A stretch of 64,000 bases of DNA, from NCBI GenBank assembly GCA_013205085.1, contig JABMLH010000003.1, positions 620,001 to 684,000 on the forward strand. The letters are read 5' to 3'. The stretch is from Microbacteriaceae bacterium VKM Ac-2854. Its GTDB lineage: Bacteria; Actinomycetota; Actinomycetes; Actinomycetales; Microbacteriaceae. The notes beneath the pieces were generated by a model. It worked only from the letters and a program-made list of their open reading frames with translations. It made no database searches and was not told where the DNA came from. Position 1 is the stretch's first letter, and each line of letters begins with the position of its first letter. Made by a program: the position numbers and the translations under genes. Shown here piece by piece: positions 29,149-36,999 of the stretch.

Positions 29149-31062
29149 TCACGCGGGCTGGGTCAACTCGATCGAATCGATCCACAACGTGCCCTGGAAG
29201 TGACCGTAGAAGTTGAGTCGGACGTACATCGTGGCGACGTCCGGCAGATGGCTGTATCCCGTGAAGCGCCAGGAATTGCGCGGATCGGAGGAGAAGACTT
29301 TCGCGGTGAGAATCGCCTGCGATGCGACGGTGATACGCCCCAGCGAATCGAATTCGGTCAAGAAGACGCCGTACGTTCCTGCCCAGTCACTCGCAAGGCG
29401 CTCGATGATGGACAGGTCGAGTTGTTTACCGCCCTCCACCCGCGCGACCTGCGCCAGCATCGTCTCGTGCATAACGACGGAAGGAGACGAGAACTTCATC
29501 GAGCGCTTGCCGAAGAGCTTCGTCGAGGTGTCCTCTGTCAGCCCCCAGCGGGTGACGGCGATGGCCGGCGTGCACCATCCCTTCATCAGTTCCTCGACCG
29601 TCGGGCCGGCCTTGTCGTAGAACGTAGCCGTGACGTCGAACCCGGAGTTGTGCGTCAGAGAGAGCTCCGGCCCCCAGGACGTCGCCGTGAAGTTGATCCG
29701 ATCGTTTCCCGTCCAGCGGGAGTGCGTCGCATTGCCGACTGCGCTCACCCGCGGCTTCGCACGGGTGTCGGTGATTCGCGAGCTGTCGATGATGCGGGTC
29801 TCGAAGTGACCCGTCACGTTCGCGCCGTGGATCACGACGGTCGCAGGACGATTCGACTTCTTCACCGTCGACGCGCCGTCCGTGAAGGCATCGTCGATGG
29901 CGACGATCGTCGCCATCGCCGGTCGCGTGCCGTCGAAGTCCACGTGCGGGAGCAGCTGGCCGCCGTTGATCAGCAGCACGGTCTGACGCCCGACGGCACC
30001 GTTGTCCTTGCCGCTGACCTCGGTGCGGTTCGAGGACAGCGCGAACCAGGGATATCCGGTGGAGGTCTCGAAGTGGCAGGAGTTGAACTGGAAGGTGCCG
30101 GCGACGGCGATCAGTACCCGGTTCGAGTAGTCGAAGGAGCAGCTCGTGAACGAGGCGTCCAGGAGCATCGCCGACTGCTCGGCGCGCAGAAGCGTCGATC
30201 CGGCGTTGCGCGCGTCGCGGAAGATGCACTCAGCCCAGGTCAAACCGTCGCCGCAGTTCACCTTGCCGTCGAAGACCACGGCGTTCTTCGCGGGCGCCTT
30301 GTACATGCAGGCGCGGTGGTTGATGTTCGCGGCGCCGTCACCGAAGATCTCCTGCGTCCGGAACCCCATCCACTGCAGTCGCTCCAGGGTCCAGCTCGAC
30401 GTATCCGTGGTGACGCCGGCCTCGCCGAATCGCCAGCCGTCGACCGTTGTGGTGGCCGAGGTCGGACCACTGAACTGCAGGTTCTCGATCTGTCCGTAGG
30501 CGATGGCCGGAGGGTTGCCAGGGATCGGCCCGCGCTGCGCCTCGGTGGCGGTCGGGCTCCAGCCGATCTTGATCGCGGGTCCGTCGAACGTGGCTCCCTC
30601 CCAGGAGAGCATGTTCATCATTCCCGCGCCGCGGATGTTGATCCGGCCGCCGGGAATCCAGATCGGCTGGTTCAGGCTCATTCTGCCCTGCTGAACGACC
30701 AGTGTCCCGCCGGCCGCCGCCGTCGCATTGATAGCATCCTGCAGCTTGGCCGAGCACTCTTGTCCAGCGTTGGTGGTGCAGCCGAAATCGGCGGTGAAGA
30801 ATACCCGGTCCCGCTTCGCCGTCATTTCCGGCGTGATGATTCCCGGCGACGTCGCGGTGGCCACCGGCAACTGAGCGACGGGTACCTTGCCATTCGCATC
30901 GAGCGTGGCATAAGTCGTGGCCGCCTCCGCTTCTTGAGCGAATGCGCCCGCCGCCAACGCCGCTCCGGCGGCGCCGAAGAAGAGCCGGCGGGTGGAGCGA
31001 CTTCCGCGCGCAGGATCCGTCTTGACGGATTCAGCGGATAGGACGGCTTCGCTCTCGTTCAT
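29149..31062 (-). CDS. Tat-exported parallel beta-helix protein (pectate-lyase-like), copy B
   Basis: A 637-residue paralogue of the preceding protein, alike along its whole length. The signal TRRLFFGAAGAALAAGAF matches the twin-arginine consensus (T-R-R-x-F-F), followed by the LDANGKVPVAQLP linker, the DFGCTTNAGQECSAKLQDAI pectate-lyase-like entry, the beta-helix and the C-terminal module. Fifty-seven bases separate the two copies; both are read toward the rmlB end. Tandem duplication followed by divergence is evident. Folded export through Tat suits a large disulphide-capable helix (several conserved Cys pairs). Function is inferred only from fold and context. Confidence 0.75.
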   Translation of the reverse strand: MNESEAVLSAESVKTDPARGSRSTRRLFFGAAGAALAAGAFAQEAEAATTYATLDANGKVPVAQLPVATATSPGIITPEMTAKRDRVFFTADFGCTTNAGQECSAKLQDAINATAAAGGTLVVQQGRMSLNQPIWIPGGRINIRGAGMMNMLSWEGATFDGPAIKIGWSPTATEAQRGPIPGNPPAIAYGQIENLQFSGPTSATTTVDGWRFGEAGVTTDTSSWTLERLQWMGFRTQEIFGDGAANINHRACMYKAPAKNAVVFDGKVNCGDGLTWAECIFRDARNAGSTLLRAEQSAMLLDASFTSCSFDYSNRVLIAVAGTFQFNSCHFETSTGYPWFALSSNRTEVSGKDNGAVGRQTVLLINGGQLLPHVDFDGTRPAMATIVAIDDAFTDGASTVKKSNRPATVVIHGANVTGHFETRIIDSSRITDTRAKPRVSAVGNATHSRWTGNDRINFTATSWGPELSLTHNSGFDVTATFYDKAGPTVEELMKGWCTPAIAVTRWGLTEDTSTKLFGKRSMKFSSPSVVMHETMLAQVARVEGGKQLDLSIIERLASDWAGTYGVFLTEFDSLGRITVASQAILTAKVFSSDPRNSWRFTGYSHLPDVATMYVRLNFYGHFQGTLWIDSIELTQPA

Positions 31063-31318
31063 CTTTTCAACACCTCGGGTATTGGGGAGAAATCACGGTG
31101 GGGACACTTCACAACGTAATCGGCGCCTTACCGACGGCGTGCGCCGCTATGTAACCCGAATGAGGCCGCTCGGAACGAATGATTCTCGGGCGAAGCACGC
31201 CGCGGAAAAGCCGAGAAGATCTCTCGGAAGACGCCCCAGCAACGGGGTTAGCCGGCGCGAACGCGCACGAGTCGCTGTGCGGGCGCCGTCCGTCAGAAAC
31301 GAATCGCGACCGTCGCGA

Positions 31319-32245
31319 CTAGCGGTCGACGCCCGCCCGCAGCACCGAACGCAGCGCGTGCAGCGCGTGCCTGGTCCCCCGCGCGAGCCGCTTCAGCCGG
31401 TACACCGTCCGCGCCCGCCGCGTCTCGGCGACGATGAAGGACGAGATGTGGATCTCTTCGCGCGTCGGGTACAGCGCGTGCCAGATCAGAGCGGGCAGCT
31501 TGTGCAGCGGAGAGCGCACGAGCTGGGCGAGCCAGGACGACGCGGCTCCCACCCCGTTCGTGGCGATGAAGTACGACCACACACGGCGCTGATGCCGGGA
31601 CTGGAAGCCATCGAACGGCAGCACGAGCTGCATGCCGGCCTCGCGGAGAACCGGCACGACGGGGCCGGCCGCACCGGTCTTGTGCGCGAGATCGAAGAGT
31701 TCGGCGCGCATCTCGGAGTCCTCGGAGAGCAGCTCGACGGCGTGCGCCAGCTCGTCCTGCTGGCGGTGCGACTGCGGTTCGCGCAGCGCGTGCAGGATCA
31801 TGATCAGCAGCGATCCGATGCGATCCGTGGTCGCGACCTCGCGGCCGGCCATCTGCACGGTCGTGCGCCGGGCCCACAGCGTCTCGAACACGAGCTGCTT
31901 GTCGGCGAAGCACCCCGGATAGGTGTGGTGGATGTCGATGTCGACAGGCCAGTTCTCGTGCACGAAGCCGTCGGCGTGGTGCTCGATGATCCAGGGTGTC
32001 TCTCGGGTGAAGCGCCGACCCCAGCCGCGCAGCTCCATCGCGGCGCGGAAATCGTCCAGTCGCGCCGGTTCCACCCAGACATCGGCGTCCGCCGACAACC
32101 GGGGCGCGCGCAGTCCCTGATCGGCCAGTACCGGCCCCTTGATCGAGAGCAGACGGATGCCCTCGATGCCGGCGACATGGTGCGCGAGCGTATGCGCGAA
32201 CTCACCAGCGACCCCGAGAGGGAACTCGTGTGAAGTGGTGGTCAT
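31319..32245 (-). CDS. nucleotidyltransferase family protein (NTP_transf_5-like)
   Basis: A 308-residue protein of the uncharacterised nucleotidyltransferase family often found with polysaccharide or peptide-modification genes. LLSIKGPVLADQGL (32-45) is the nucleotide-side loop and SADADVWVE supplies the D53-x-D55 metal pair; VDIDIHHTYPG (~105) resembles the third carboxylate strand. The C-terminal half is helical. In lasso-peptide clusters relatives of this family modify peptides; in exopolysaccharide loci they co-occur with PqqD-like proteins, as here (PqqD-like gene 1.3 kb away). Substrate unknown. The ATG at 32245 is divergent from nothing; it follows the glycosyltransferase gene by 53 bases on the same strand. 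Confidence 0.72.
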   Translation of the reverse strand: MTTTSHEFPLGVAGEFAHTLAHHVAGIEGIRLLSIKGPVLADQGLRAPRLSADADVWVEPARLDDFRAAMELRGWGRRFTRETPWIIEHHADGFVHENWPVDIDIHHTYPGCFADKQLVFETLWARRTTVQMAGREVATTDRIGSLLIMILHALREPQSHRQQDELAHAVELLSEDSEMRAELFDLAHKTGAAGPVVPVLREAGMQLVLPFDGFQSRHQRRVWSYFIATNGVGAASSWLAQLVRSPLHKLPALIWHALYPTREEIHISSFIVAETRRARTVYRLKRLARGTRHALHALRSVLRAGVDR

Positions 32246-32298
32246 TGTGCTCTGCTCGTCGATCCGTGGAGTCTATCGTCCGCGCCGTTGCGCGCGGG

Positions 32299-33390
32299 TC
32301 AGCGCGCCGCCACGAGGCGGCCGAGCCATTCCTGGTGCGCCTGGGTCCACAGCTTCACGTCGTGCTTCTGCGCCCAGGCGCGGGCGCCGGCGCGCACCTC
32401 GGGCGTCATCGCCTGCTCGATGGCCGTCAGCCAGGCGGACGCGGTGGGGGCGGCCGCGACCGGCGCGCCGATGTCGCGGGCGACGCGCCCGGCTCCGGCG
32501 AGCGCATCCGTCACCATCGGCACACCGTAGGAGGCGGCCTCGACCATCGTTGTGGTCGGATAACCCTCTCCGGCGCCGGTCGAGGTGAAGGTCATCACAT
32601 CCGCAGCTCGGTAGAGGGTCTCGGTATCCGAGCGGTGGCCGAGCACCCGCGCGCCGGGCACACCAGCCGCTGCGGCGCGGACCTCATCGAACATCTCGCC
32701 GGTACCGGCGATCAGGGTCACCCCGCGCCACGCCCGGGCGAGCTCGATCGCGAAATCGGGACGCTTCCCGCGCGACATCCGACCGATCCAGAGCAGCACG
32801 GGCACGCCGTCCTCGATGTCGAGCTCTGCCCGGGCGGCGGCACGCTCGTCGTCACTGGGCAGCCGGTGCGCCGAGGTGTCGATCGAGTTCTCGATCACGT
32901 GCACTTCGGTGCCGGCCGGTACCACGGCGCGAACGCTCGCGGCGACCTCTTGCGAGACGCACATGATGCCGGCGACGTAGCGCGCCGCCGCCCGATACTC
33001 GGCCATCAACGGCTTGCCGCTGAGCCCGGAGGGAAGCAGACCGTGTTCGGTCCAGATCACCGGCGCCCGCTGGGAAAGGAGCTTCGTGAACAAGATCTGC
33101 TCACGCTTGAACTGCAGGTGGAAGTAGCTCGGCGCCGAGATCTTCGCGACGGCCTCCTCGACGCGCTTACGCTCCAGCGGCGCCCGCAGGTGGCCCTGGA
33201 CGATCGTCTTCTTGCCCCACTTCGGACCGAGTTCGATCGCGGTTCGCGGGAGCCCGGTTTCGGCCCAGCCGTCGACCTGCCCGATCAGTCGCGGCTCGTC
33301 TCCGAGCGCAGCCAATTGCGAATACAACCGAGTGAGGTAGTTCTCCGCACCACCGGCGACTGTCGAATACGCAATGACGACGGGTCTCAC
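32299..33390 (-). CDS. glycosyltransferase family 4 protein
   Basis: A 363-residue GT-B enzyme. It opens with VVIAYSTVAGGAENYL, the acceptor loop, has a domain switch near residue 195 (VPVLLWIGRMSRGKRPDF), and carries the sugar-nucleotide loop TSTGAGEGYPTTTMVEAA, with Glu residues in the E-x7-E-like spacing. It likely adds one sugar to a lipid-linked repeat unit at the inner face of the membrane. It is followed on the same strand by the nucleotidyltransferase gene, and is divergent from the PqqD-like gene. Confidence 0.85.
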   Translation of the reverse strand: MRPVVIAYSTVAGGAENYLTRLYSQLAALGDEPRLIGQVDGWAETGLPRTAIELGPKWGKKTIVQGHLRAPLERKRVEEAVAKISAPSYFHLQFKREQILFTKLLSQRAPVIWTEHGLLPSGLSGKPLMAEYRAAARYVAGIMCVSQEVAASVRAVVPAGTEVHVIENSIDTSAHRLPSDDERAAARAELDIEDGVPVLLWIGRMSRGKRPDFAIELARAWRGVTLIAGTGEMFDEVRAAAAGVPGARVLGHRSDTETLYRAADVMTFTSTGAGEGYPTTTMVEAASYGVPMVTDALAGAGRVARDIGAPVAAAPTASAWLTAIEQAMTPEVRAGARAWAQKHDVKLWTQAHQEWLGRLVAAR

Positions 33391-33416
33391 GAACGAGTCC
33401 TCCCCCGGAGATCGAA

Positions 33417-33479
33417 TAGACTCACCGGATCGAATGACCCGGGCCTAGGAAAGCCTACCGGGCAGGACGGATGCATCCG
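33417..33479 (+). promoter_or_regulatory. putative -10 element and 12-bp palindrome before the PqqD-like gene
   Basis: TAGACT at 33417-33422 fits a strong actinobacterial -10, and a perfect palindrome CGGATGCATCCG lies at 33468-33479, 22 bases before the ATG. The palindrome is in the predicted leader and could bind a regulator. No -35 is evident. Confidence 0.3.
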
Positions 33480-33501
33480 CCCCCGGCGGAACGGTGGGAG
33501 T

Positions 33502-33795
33502 ATGGCGTACGTGGATGACCGGAAGTGGGTTCGCTCACCGAACCTGGCGGTGAAGAGCACCGATGACGAGCGCAGCGTCTACGTGCTGGTGCTGAACCAG
33601 GCGACGACGGCGCCGCACGTGCTGGAGGGCCCGGCTGCCGCCACCTGGAACTGCGTGGACGGCGTGCGCACCACCGCCGACATCGTGCGCGAACTCGCCG
33701 TGGCCCACGATGTGGCCGAGGAGACGATCGCCGCAGACGTCTCCGCCTTCCTCGAGGAACTCACCTCGTGGGGGATCCTCTCCACCGCCGACTGA
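33502..33795 (+). CDS. PqqD family peptide-binding protein
   Basis: A 97-residue stand-alone PqqD-like domain (RRE fold): LEGPAAATWNCVDGVRTTADIV followed over ~25 residues by ADVSAFLEELTSWGIL, the winged-helix pattern of PqqD (LEG-x-A-x-x-W and DV-x-x-F-L-x-x-L-x-x-G-L). Such domains bind leader peptides for modifying enzymes. No radical-SAM enzyme, protease or precursor peptide is seen nearby; the candidate partner is the nucleotidyltransferase family protein at 31319-32245. GGTGGGAGT precedes the ATG at 33502 (GGGAG, one to two bases short of optimal). Role here is unknown. Confidence 0.8.
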   Translation: MAYVDDRKWVRSPNLAVKSTDDERSVYVLVLNQATTAPHVLEGPAAATWNCVDGVRTTADIVRELAVAHDVAEETIAADVSAFLEELTSWGILSTAD

Positions 33796-33807
33796 CCGAA
33801 CGCTCGT

Positions 33808-34380
33808 TCAGGGACAGTCGGGCGCCACCACGAGCGCCTTCATAAAGGCCCCGGTCTGATACGTGGCCTCGTCGAGCAGCTTGCGGAGATTGCTCGCCTC
33901 CAGCACGCCCGTGGCGCGCACAGCGAGCCGGCCCTGGAAGCACTTCTCGAAGACGAAGCGGGTCCGTGAGATGTGCTCCTTCATGGTGATGACCGTGACG
34001 TTGCTCCAGCCCTTCTCCTTCGCCAGGCGCCAGACGTATTGCGCCTCGCCGAGCGTCGTGAAGGGATCCGGCACGTAGCAGTAGACCGTTGCCCCGGCCA
34101 TGCCGGTTTCGCAGGCACTCGAATCCGACCAGCGCCCGCCGGAGAGCGGGATGATCACGTTGTCGGTGAGCCCCTCCGCCACGACCGTGCGCGCGGCCTC
34201 CACCCGCCACGAATGCGAGGGACCGATCACCACAACGGCGTCGGTCTTCGTCACGACGTCGATGGCGGGGTCGCCGTAGAGGCGCCAGGGCAGCACCGCG
34301 AGAGCGACCTGTACGGCCACCACAACGAGTGCTAGCAGCACGATACGCAGGCGGGAGCGTCCTCGAACGCGTTCGGCCAC
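33808..34380 (-). CDS. YdcF/DUF218 (ElyC-SanA) family membrane protein
   Basis: A 190-residue protein with one N-terminal membrane helix (residues ~10-30) and a DUF218-type domain: KTDAVVVIGPSHSWRVEAA, NVIIPLSGGRWSDS, and the PDPFTTLGEAQY segment, equivalent to the E-x-x-S/T-x-x-T-x-x-N part of the family, ending in VITMKEHISRTRFVF. DUF218 proteins ElyC and SanA affect envelope polymer synthesis and undecaprenyl carrier use in E. coli. The GTG at 34380 is chosen because AGGAG lies seven bases upstream; longer in-frame readings have no ribosome site and enter the divergent promoter. It meets the PqqD-like gene tail to tail. Confidence 0.7.
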   Translation of the reverse strand: MAERVRGRSRLRIVLLALVVVAVQVALAVLPWRLYGDPAIDVVTKTDAVVVIGPSHSWRVEAARTVVAEGLTDNVIIPLSGGRWSDSSACETGMAGATVYCYVPDPFTTLGEAQYVWRLAKEKGWSNVTVITMKEHISRTRFVFEKCFQGRLAVRATGVLEASNLRKLLDEATYQTGAFMKALVVAPDCP

Positions 34381-34460
34381 GGTCTGACTCCTGTTCGCCG
34401 CGGATGGAACGCGCGGTGGGCGCCCGTCGCGGATGCGTCGGGAAGAGAGATCGTATCTGA

Positions 34461-34470
34461 CACAATTGTG
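34461..34470. promoter_or_regulatory. AT-rich 10-bp palindrome in a divergent intergenic region
   Basis: CACAATTGTG is a perfect palindrome in an AT-rich island between the divergent DUF218 and glycosyltransferase genes. It is a candidate operator; nothing identifies its protein. Confidence 0.3.
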
Positions 34471-34561
34471 CGCGACGCAGACGTCCGTCGTCTCCCGACC
34501 GCGCGTCGCCGAGGCGGCGTGAGAGCCACGTGAGACCCACACCCCCGACGGAAAGGTTGCG

Positions 34562-35668
34562 ATGCCCGGAGTCATCGTCCACGAGTGGATCGAGAAGATC
34601 GGCGGCTCGGAGAAGGTCCTCGACGAGATCGCGGCCGCGTTCCCCGGGCTCGACATCGTCTGCCTCTGGAACAACGCGCCCGACCGCTTCCCGGGTCACC
34701 GGGTGCACGAGTCGATCCTCGCGCGCACGCCGCTGCGCGGGAAGAAGGCGCTCGCCCTGCCGGCGATGCCGTTCGTCTGGTCGGCGCTGCCGAACCACGA
34801 CTACGACTGGGCCATCGTCAGCACCCACGCCTTCGCGCATCAGGCGCACTTCCGCGGCCAGCGCGACGACTTCCGCAAGTACGTCTACGCGCACACCCCG
34901 GCGCGGTACATCTGGACTCCCGAACTCGACGTCCGCGGCGGTTCCGGCCTCATCCGGGCGGTCTCTCCCGCGTTCAAGCGCATCGACCGCAAGCGGGCGC
35001 AGTCGGCGACGGCGATCGCCGCCAACAGCGAGTTCGTGCGCGAGCGGATCCGGATGGCCTGGGAACGCGACGCCGAGGTGATCTACCCGCCGGTCGACGT
35101 GCTCAAGATCCAAGAAATCGGCGACTGGCGCGAGAAACTGACGCCGCAGGAGCTGCAGCTGCTGGACTCGCTGCCGGAGAGCTTCCTGTTCAGCGCCTCG
35201 CGCTTCATCCCCTACAAGCGCCTCGACGCCGTGATCCGCGCCGGCGAGGCCAGCGGCCACCCGGTCGTCATCGGCGGCTCCGGGCCGGAGGAGGAGCGGC
35301 TGCGCGCTCAGGCCGCCACGGCCACCGTCCCGGTCACGATCGTGAACCGACCCAGCGACGCGATGCTCTACGCGCTCTATCAGCGCGCGCTCGCCTTCGT
35401 CTTCCCGCCCATCGAAGACTTCGGCATCATGCCGGTCGAGGCGATGGCGGTCGGCTCCCCCGTGGTCAGCAGCGCCATCGGCGGCACGACCGAGACCGTG
35501 CTGGACGGCGTCACCGGCGCGCACGTGCACGATTGGGACTCCCCCGGCGACGTCGCAGCGGCGATCGAGCGAGCCATCGTGGTCGATCGCACGGCGACGG
35601 CCGAGCACGCGCGCAGCTTCGACCGCTCGGTCTTCACGGAGCACATCCGCAACTGGGTCGAGGTCTGA
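34562..35668 (+). CDS. glycosyltransferase family 4 protein
   Basis: A 368-residue GT-B enzyme. VHEWIEKIGGSEKVLDEI is the acceptor loop; the protein continues with YAHTPARYIWTPELD, then a second domain from ~205 (FLFSASRFIPYKRLD) with the donor motif PPIEDFGIMPVEAMAVGSP, giving the E-x7-E pair. This is the pattern of mannosyl- or rhamnosyl-transferases (WbaZ/MtfB-type). GGAAAGG lies five bases before the ATG at 34562. A strong stem-loop follows the gene. It probably extends the lipid-linked repeat unit of the polysaccharide. Confidence 0.88.
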   Translation: MPGVIVHEWIEKIGGSEKVLDEIAAAFPGLDIVCLWNNAPDRFPGHRVHESILARTPLRGKKALALPAMPFVWSALPNHDYDWAIVSTHAFAHQAHFRGQRDDFRKYVYAHTPARYIWTPELDVRGGSGLIRAVSPAFKRIDRKRAQSATAIAANSEFVRERIRMAWERDAEVIYPPVDVLKIQEIGDWREKLTPQELQLLDSLPESFLFSASRFIPYKRLDAVIRAGEASGHPVVIGGSGPEEERLRAQAATATVPVTIVNRPSDAMLYALYQRALAFVFPPIEDFGIMPVEAMAVGSPVVSSAIGGTTETVLDGVTGAHVHDWDSPGDVAAAIERAIVVDRTATAEHARSFDRSVFTEHIRNWVEV

Positions 35669-35692
35669 CCCGCACCGCCCGGCGGAACGACG

Positions 35693-35726
35693 ACGGCCCC
35701 CGATCCTGCTCAGGATCGGGGGCCGT
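35693..35726. terminator. bidirectional intrinsic terminator
   Basis: A perfect 15-bp stem (ACGGCCCCCGATCCT and its complement) with a GCTC loop lies between two convergent glycosyltransferase genes, 24 bases after one stop and 27 before the other. T-tracts are short on both sides, as usual in GC-rich genomes. Confidence 0.8.
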
Positions 35727-35753
35727 TATCAGTGAGCCGGCGCTCGTCGCGCG

Positions 35754-36941
35754 TCAGCGCTTGTCGCGGATGCTGCCCAGCAACTCGCGGATCTTCTCGC
35801 CGCGCACCGCCCAACTGTTCTCGCGGGCGACGGCCTGGCGGCGCTCGAGACGCTCGTCCTCACCCTCCGGCGAACGGTCGATCGTGGCGAGGGCGGCGAC
35901 GATCCCGCTCGCCGGGACCACCGCGACGTCGAGCTCGCGCGCGATCACGGCGGGAACCGGAGTGGACACGACCCCGAGGCCGGCGGCGAGGTACTCGTAC
36001 GTCTTCAGCGGGTTCACGCCTCGCGTGTACTCGTTGAGCTGGTAAGGGATGAGTCCGACCTCGACCGACCAGTACAGCGCGGCCAGGCGCTCCATGTCCA
36101 ACGAGCCGTGGTACGTCGCTCCGGCCGCAACGAGGGCATCGACCCGCTCGGTGGCGTCGCCGCCACCCTCGGAGATCGGGCCGGCCAGGTGCACGTCCCA
36201 GCCATCGTCGAGTGCGGCCTGCAGGGCGTCGAAGTCGACCTTGGTGGCGCTGAGGTTGCCGGCGAACACCAGCGAACGCGGCTTGCGGGCCAGCGTCGCC
36301 GGGCGACCGGCGAGGATCGCGTCGAAGTCGGCCACGTTCGGCCACAGGTGCACAGAGGGGAAGCCGATCTCGTCGCTGAGGTGCTCCGCGACCACCGGGC
36401 TGGTGCCGATCGCCTCGACCCCCGGAATGCGGGCGAGGGTCTTCTCGGCCGACACGATCAGCTCGTTCGAGATGCCCGGCACGGCGCCGAGCAGGTCGAC
36501 GCAGTGGTAGACCAGTCCGCCGGCCTGGCGCTCGAAGCCATAGGTGACGGGCGTGTAGGCCCAGAGGGTGACCGGACGCCCGCCGGAGCCGACGCCGCGC
36601 AGCTGACGGCGCAGCACCTGCTCGTTGATCCGGGCCACGACGCCGGTGTGGATGGGCGCCACCTTCGGCGTGATCACGGTGACACCGGCCGGGACGGGGC
36701 GGCGGAAGCCGCCGTCCTGCTGGGCGCGGCCGACCGCGGCGGCGGCCATCCGACGCACCCGCGCGAGGATGCGGCTGATATCGCGCCACCGCAGCTCGGG
36801 GCGGCGCAGGCCCTGCGATTCGACGAAGACGACGTCGTACTCCCGAGCCATCTCGCGCACCACGTAGTGCTGGTTGGTGGCGATCGCCTGATCCCAGTCG
36901 GCGGTGCCGAGCACGAGGACCCAGGGGCGGGCTGCAGTCAT
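35754..36941 (-). CDS. glycosyltransferase (TuaH-like, GT-B)
   Basis: A 395-residue glycosyltransferase. Its N-terminal VLVLGTADWDQAIATNQHYV with the later LVYHCVDLLGAVPG and VHLWPNVADFD resembles TuaH-type and related teichuronic-acid transferases. The C-terminal domain begins at SLVFAGNLSATKVDFD (~225) and carries PYQLNEYTRGVNPLKTYEYLAAG, the donor-site motif in which a Lys-x-x-Glu-x-x-Ala block is conserved. Sugar specificity is unknown. It is co-directional with the downstream-lying polymerase gene upstream of it (58 bases apart), suggesting one transcript. Confidence 0.82.
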   Translation of the reverse strand: MTAARPWVLVLGTADWDQAIATNQHYVVREMAREYDVVFVESQGLRRPELRWRDISRILARVRRMAAAAVGRAQQDGGFRRPVPAGVTVITPKVAPIHTGVVARINEQVLRRQLRGVGSGGRPVTLWAYTPVTYGFERQAGGLVYHCVDLLGAVPGISNELIVSAEKTLARIPGVEAIGTSPVVAEHLSDEIGFPSVHLWPNVADFDAILAGRPATLARKPRSLVFAGNLSATKVDFDALQAALDDGWDVHLAGPISEGGGDATERVDALVAAGATYHGSLDMERLAALYWSVEVGLIPYQLNEYTRGVNPLKTYEYLAAGLGVVSTPVPAVIARELDVAVVPASGIVAALATIDRSPEGEDERLERRQAVARENSWAVRGEKIRELLGSIRDKR

Positions 36942-36999
36942 GAGGCGAACCTTTCGCGTTCGTCGGATGATGTGGTGCTGGATCGCGTGCCGCCGTGGG

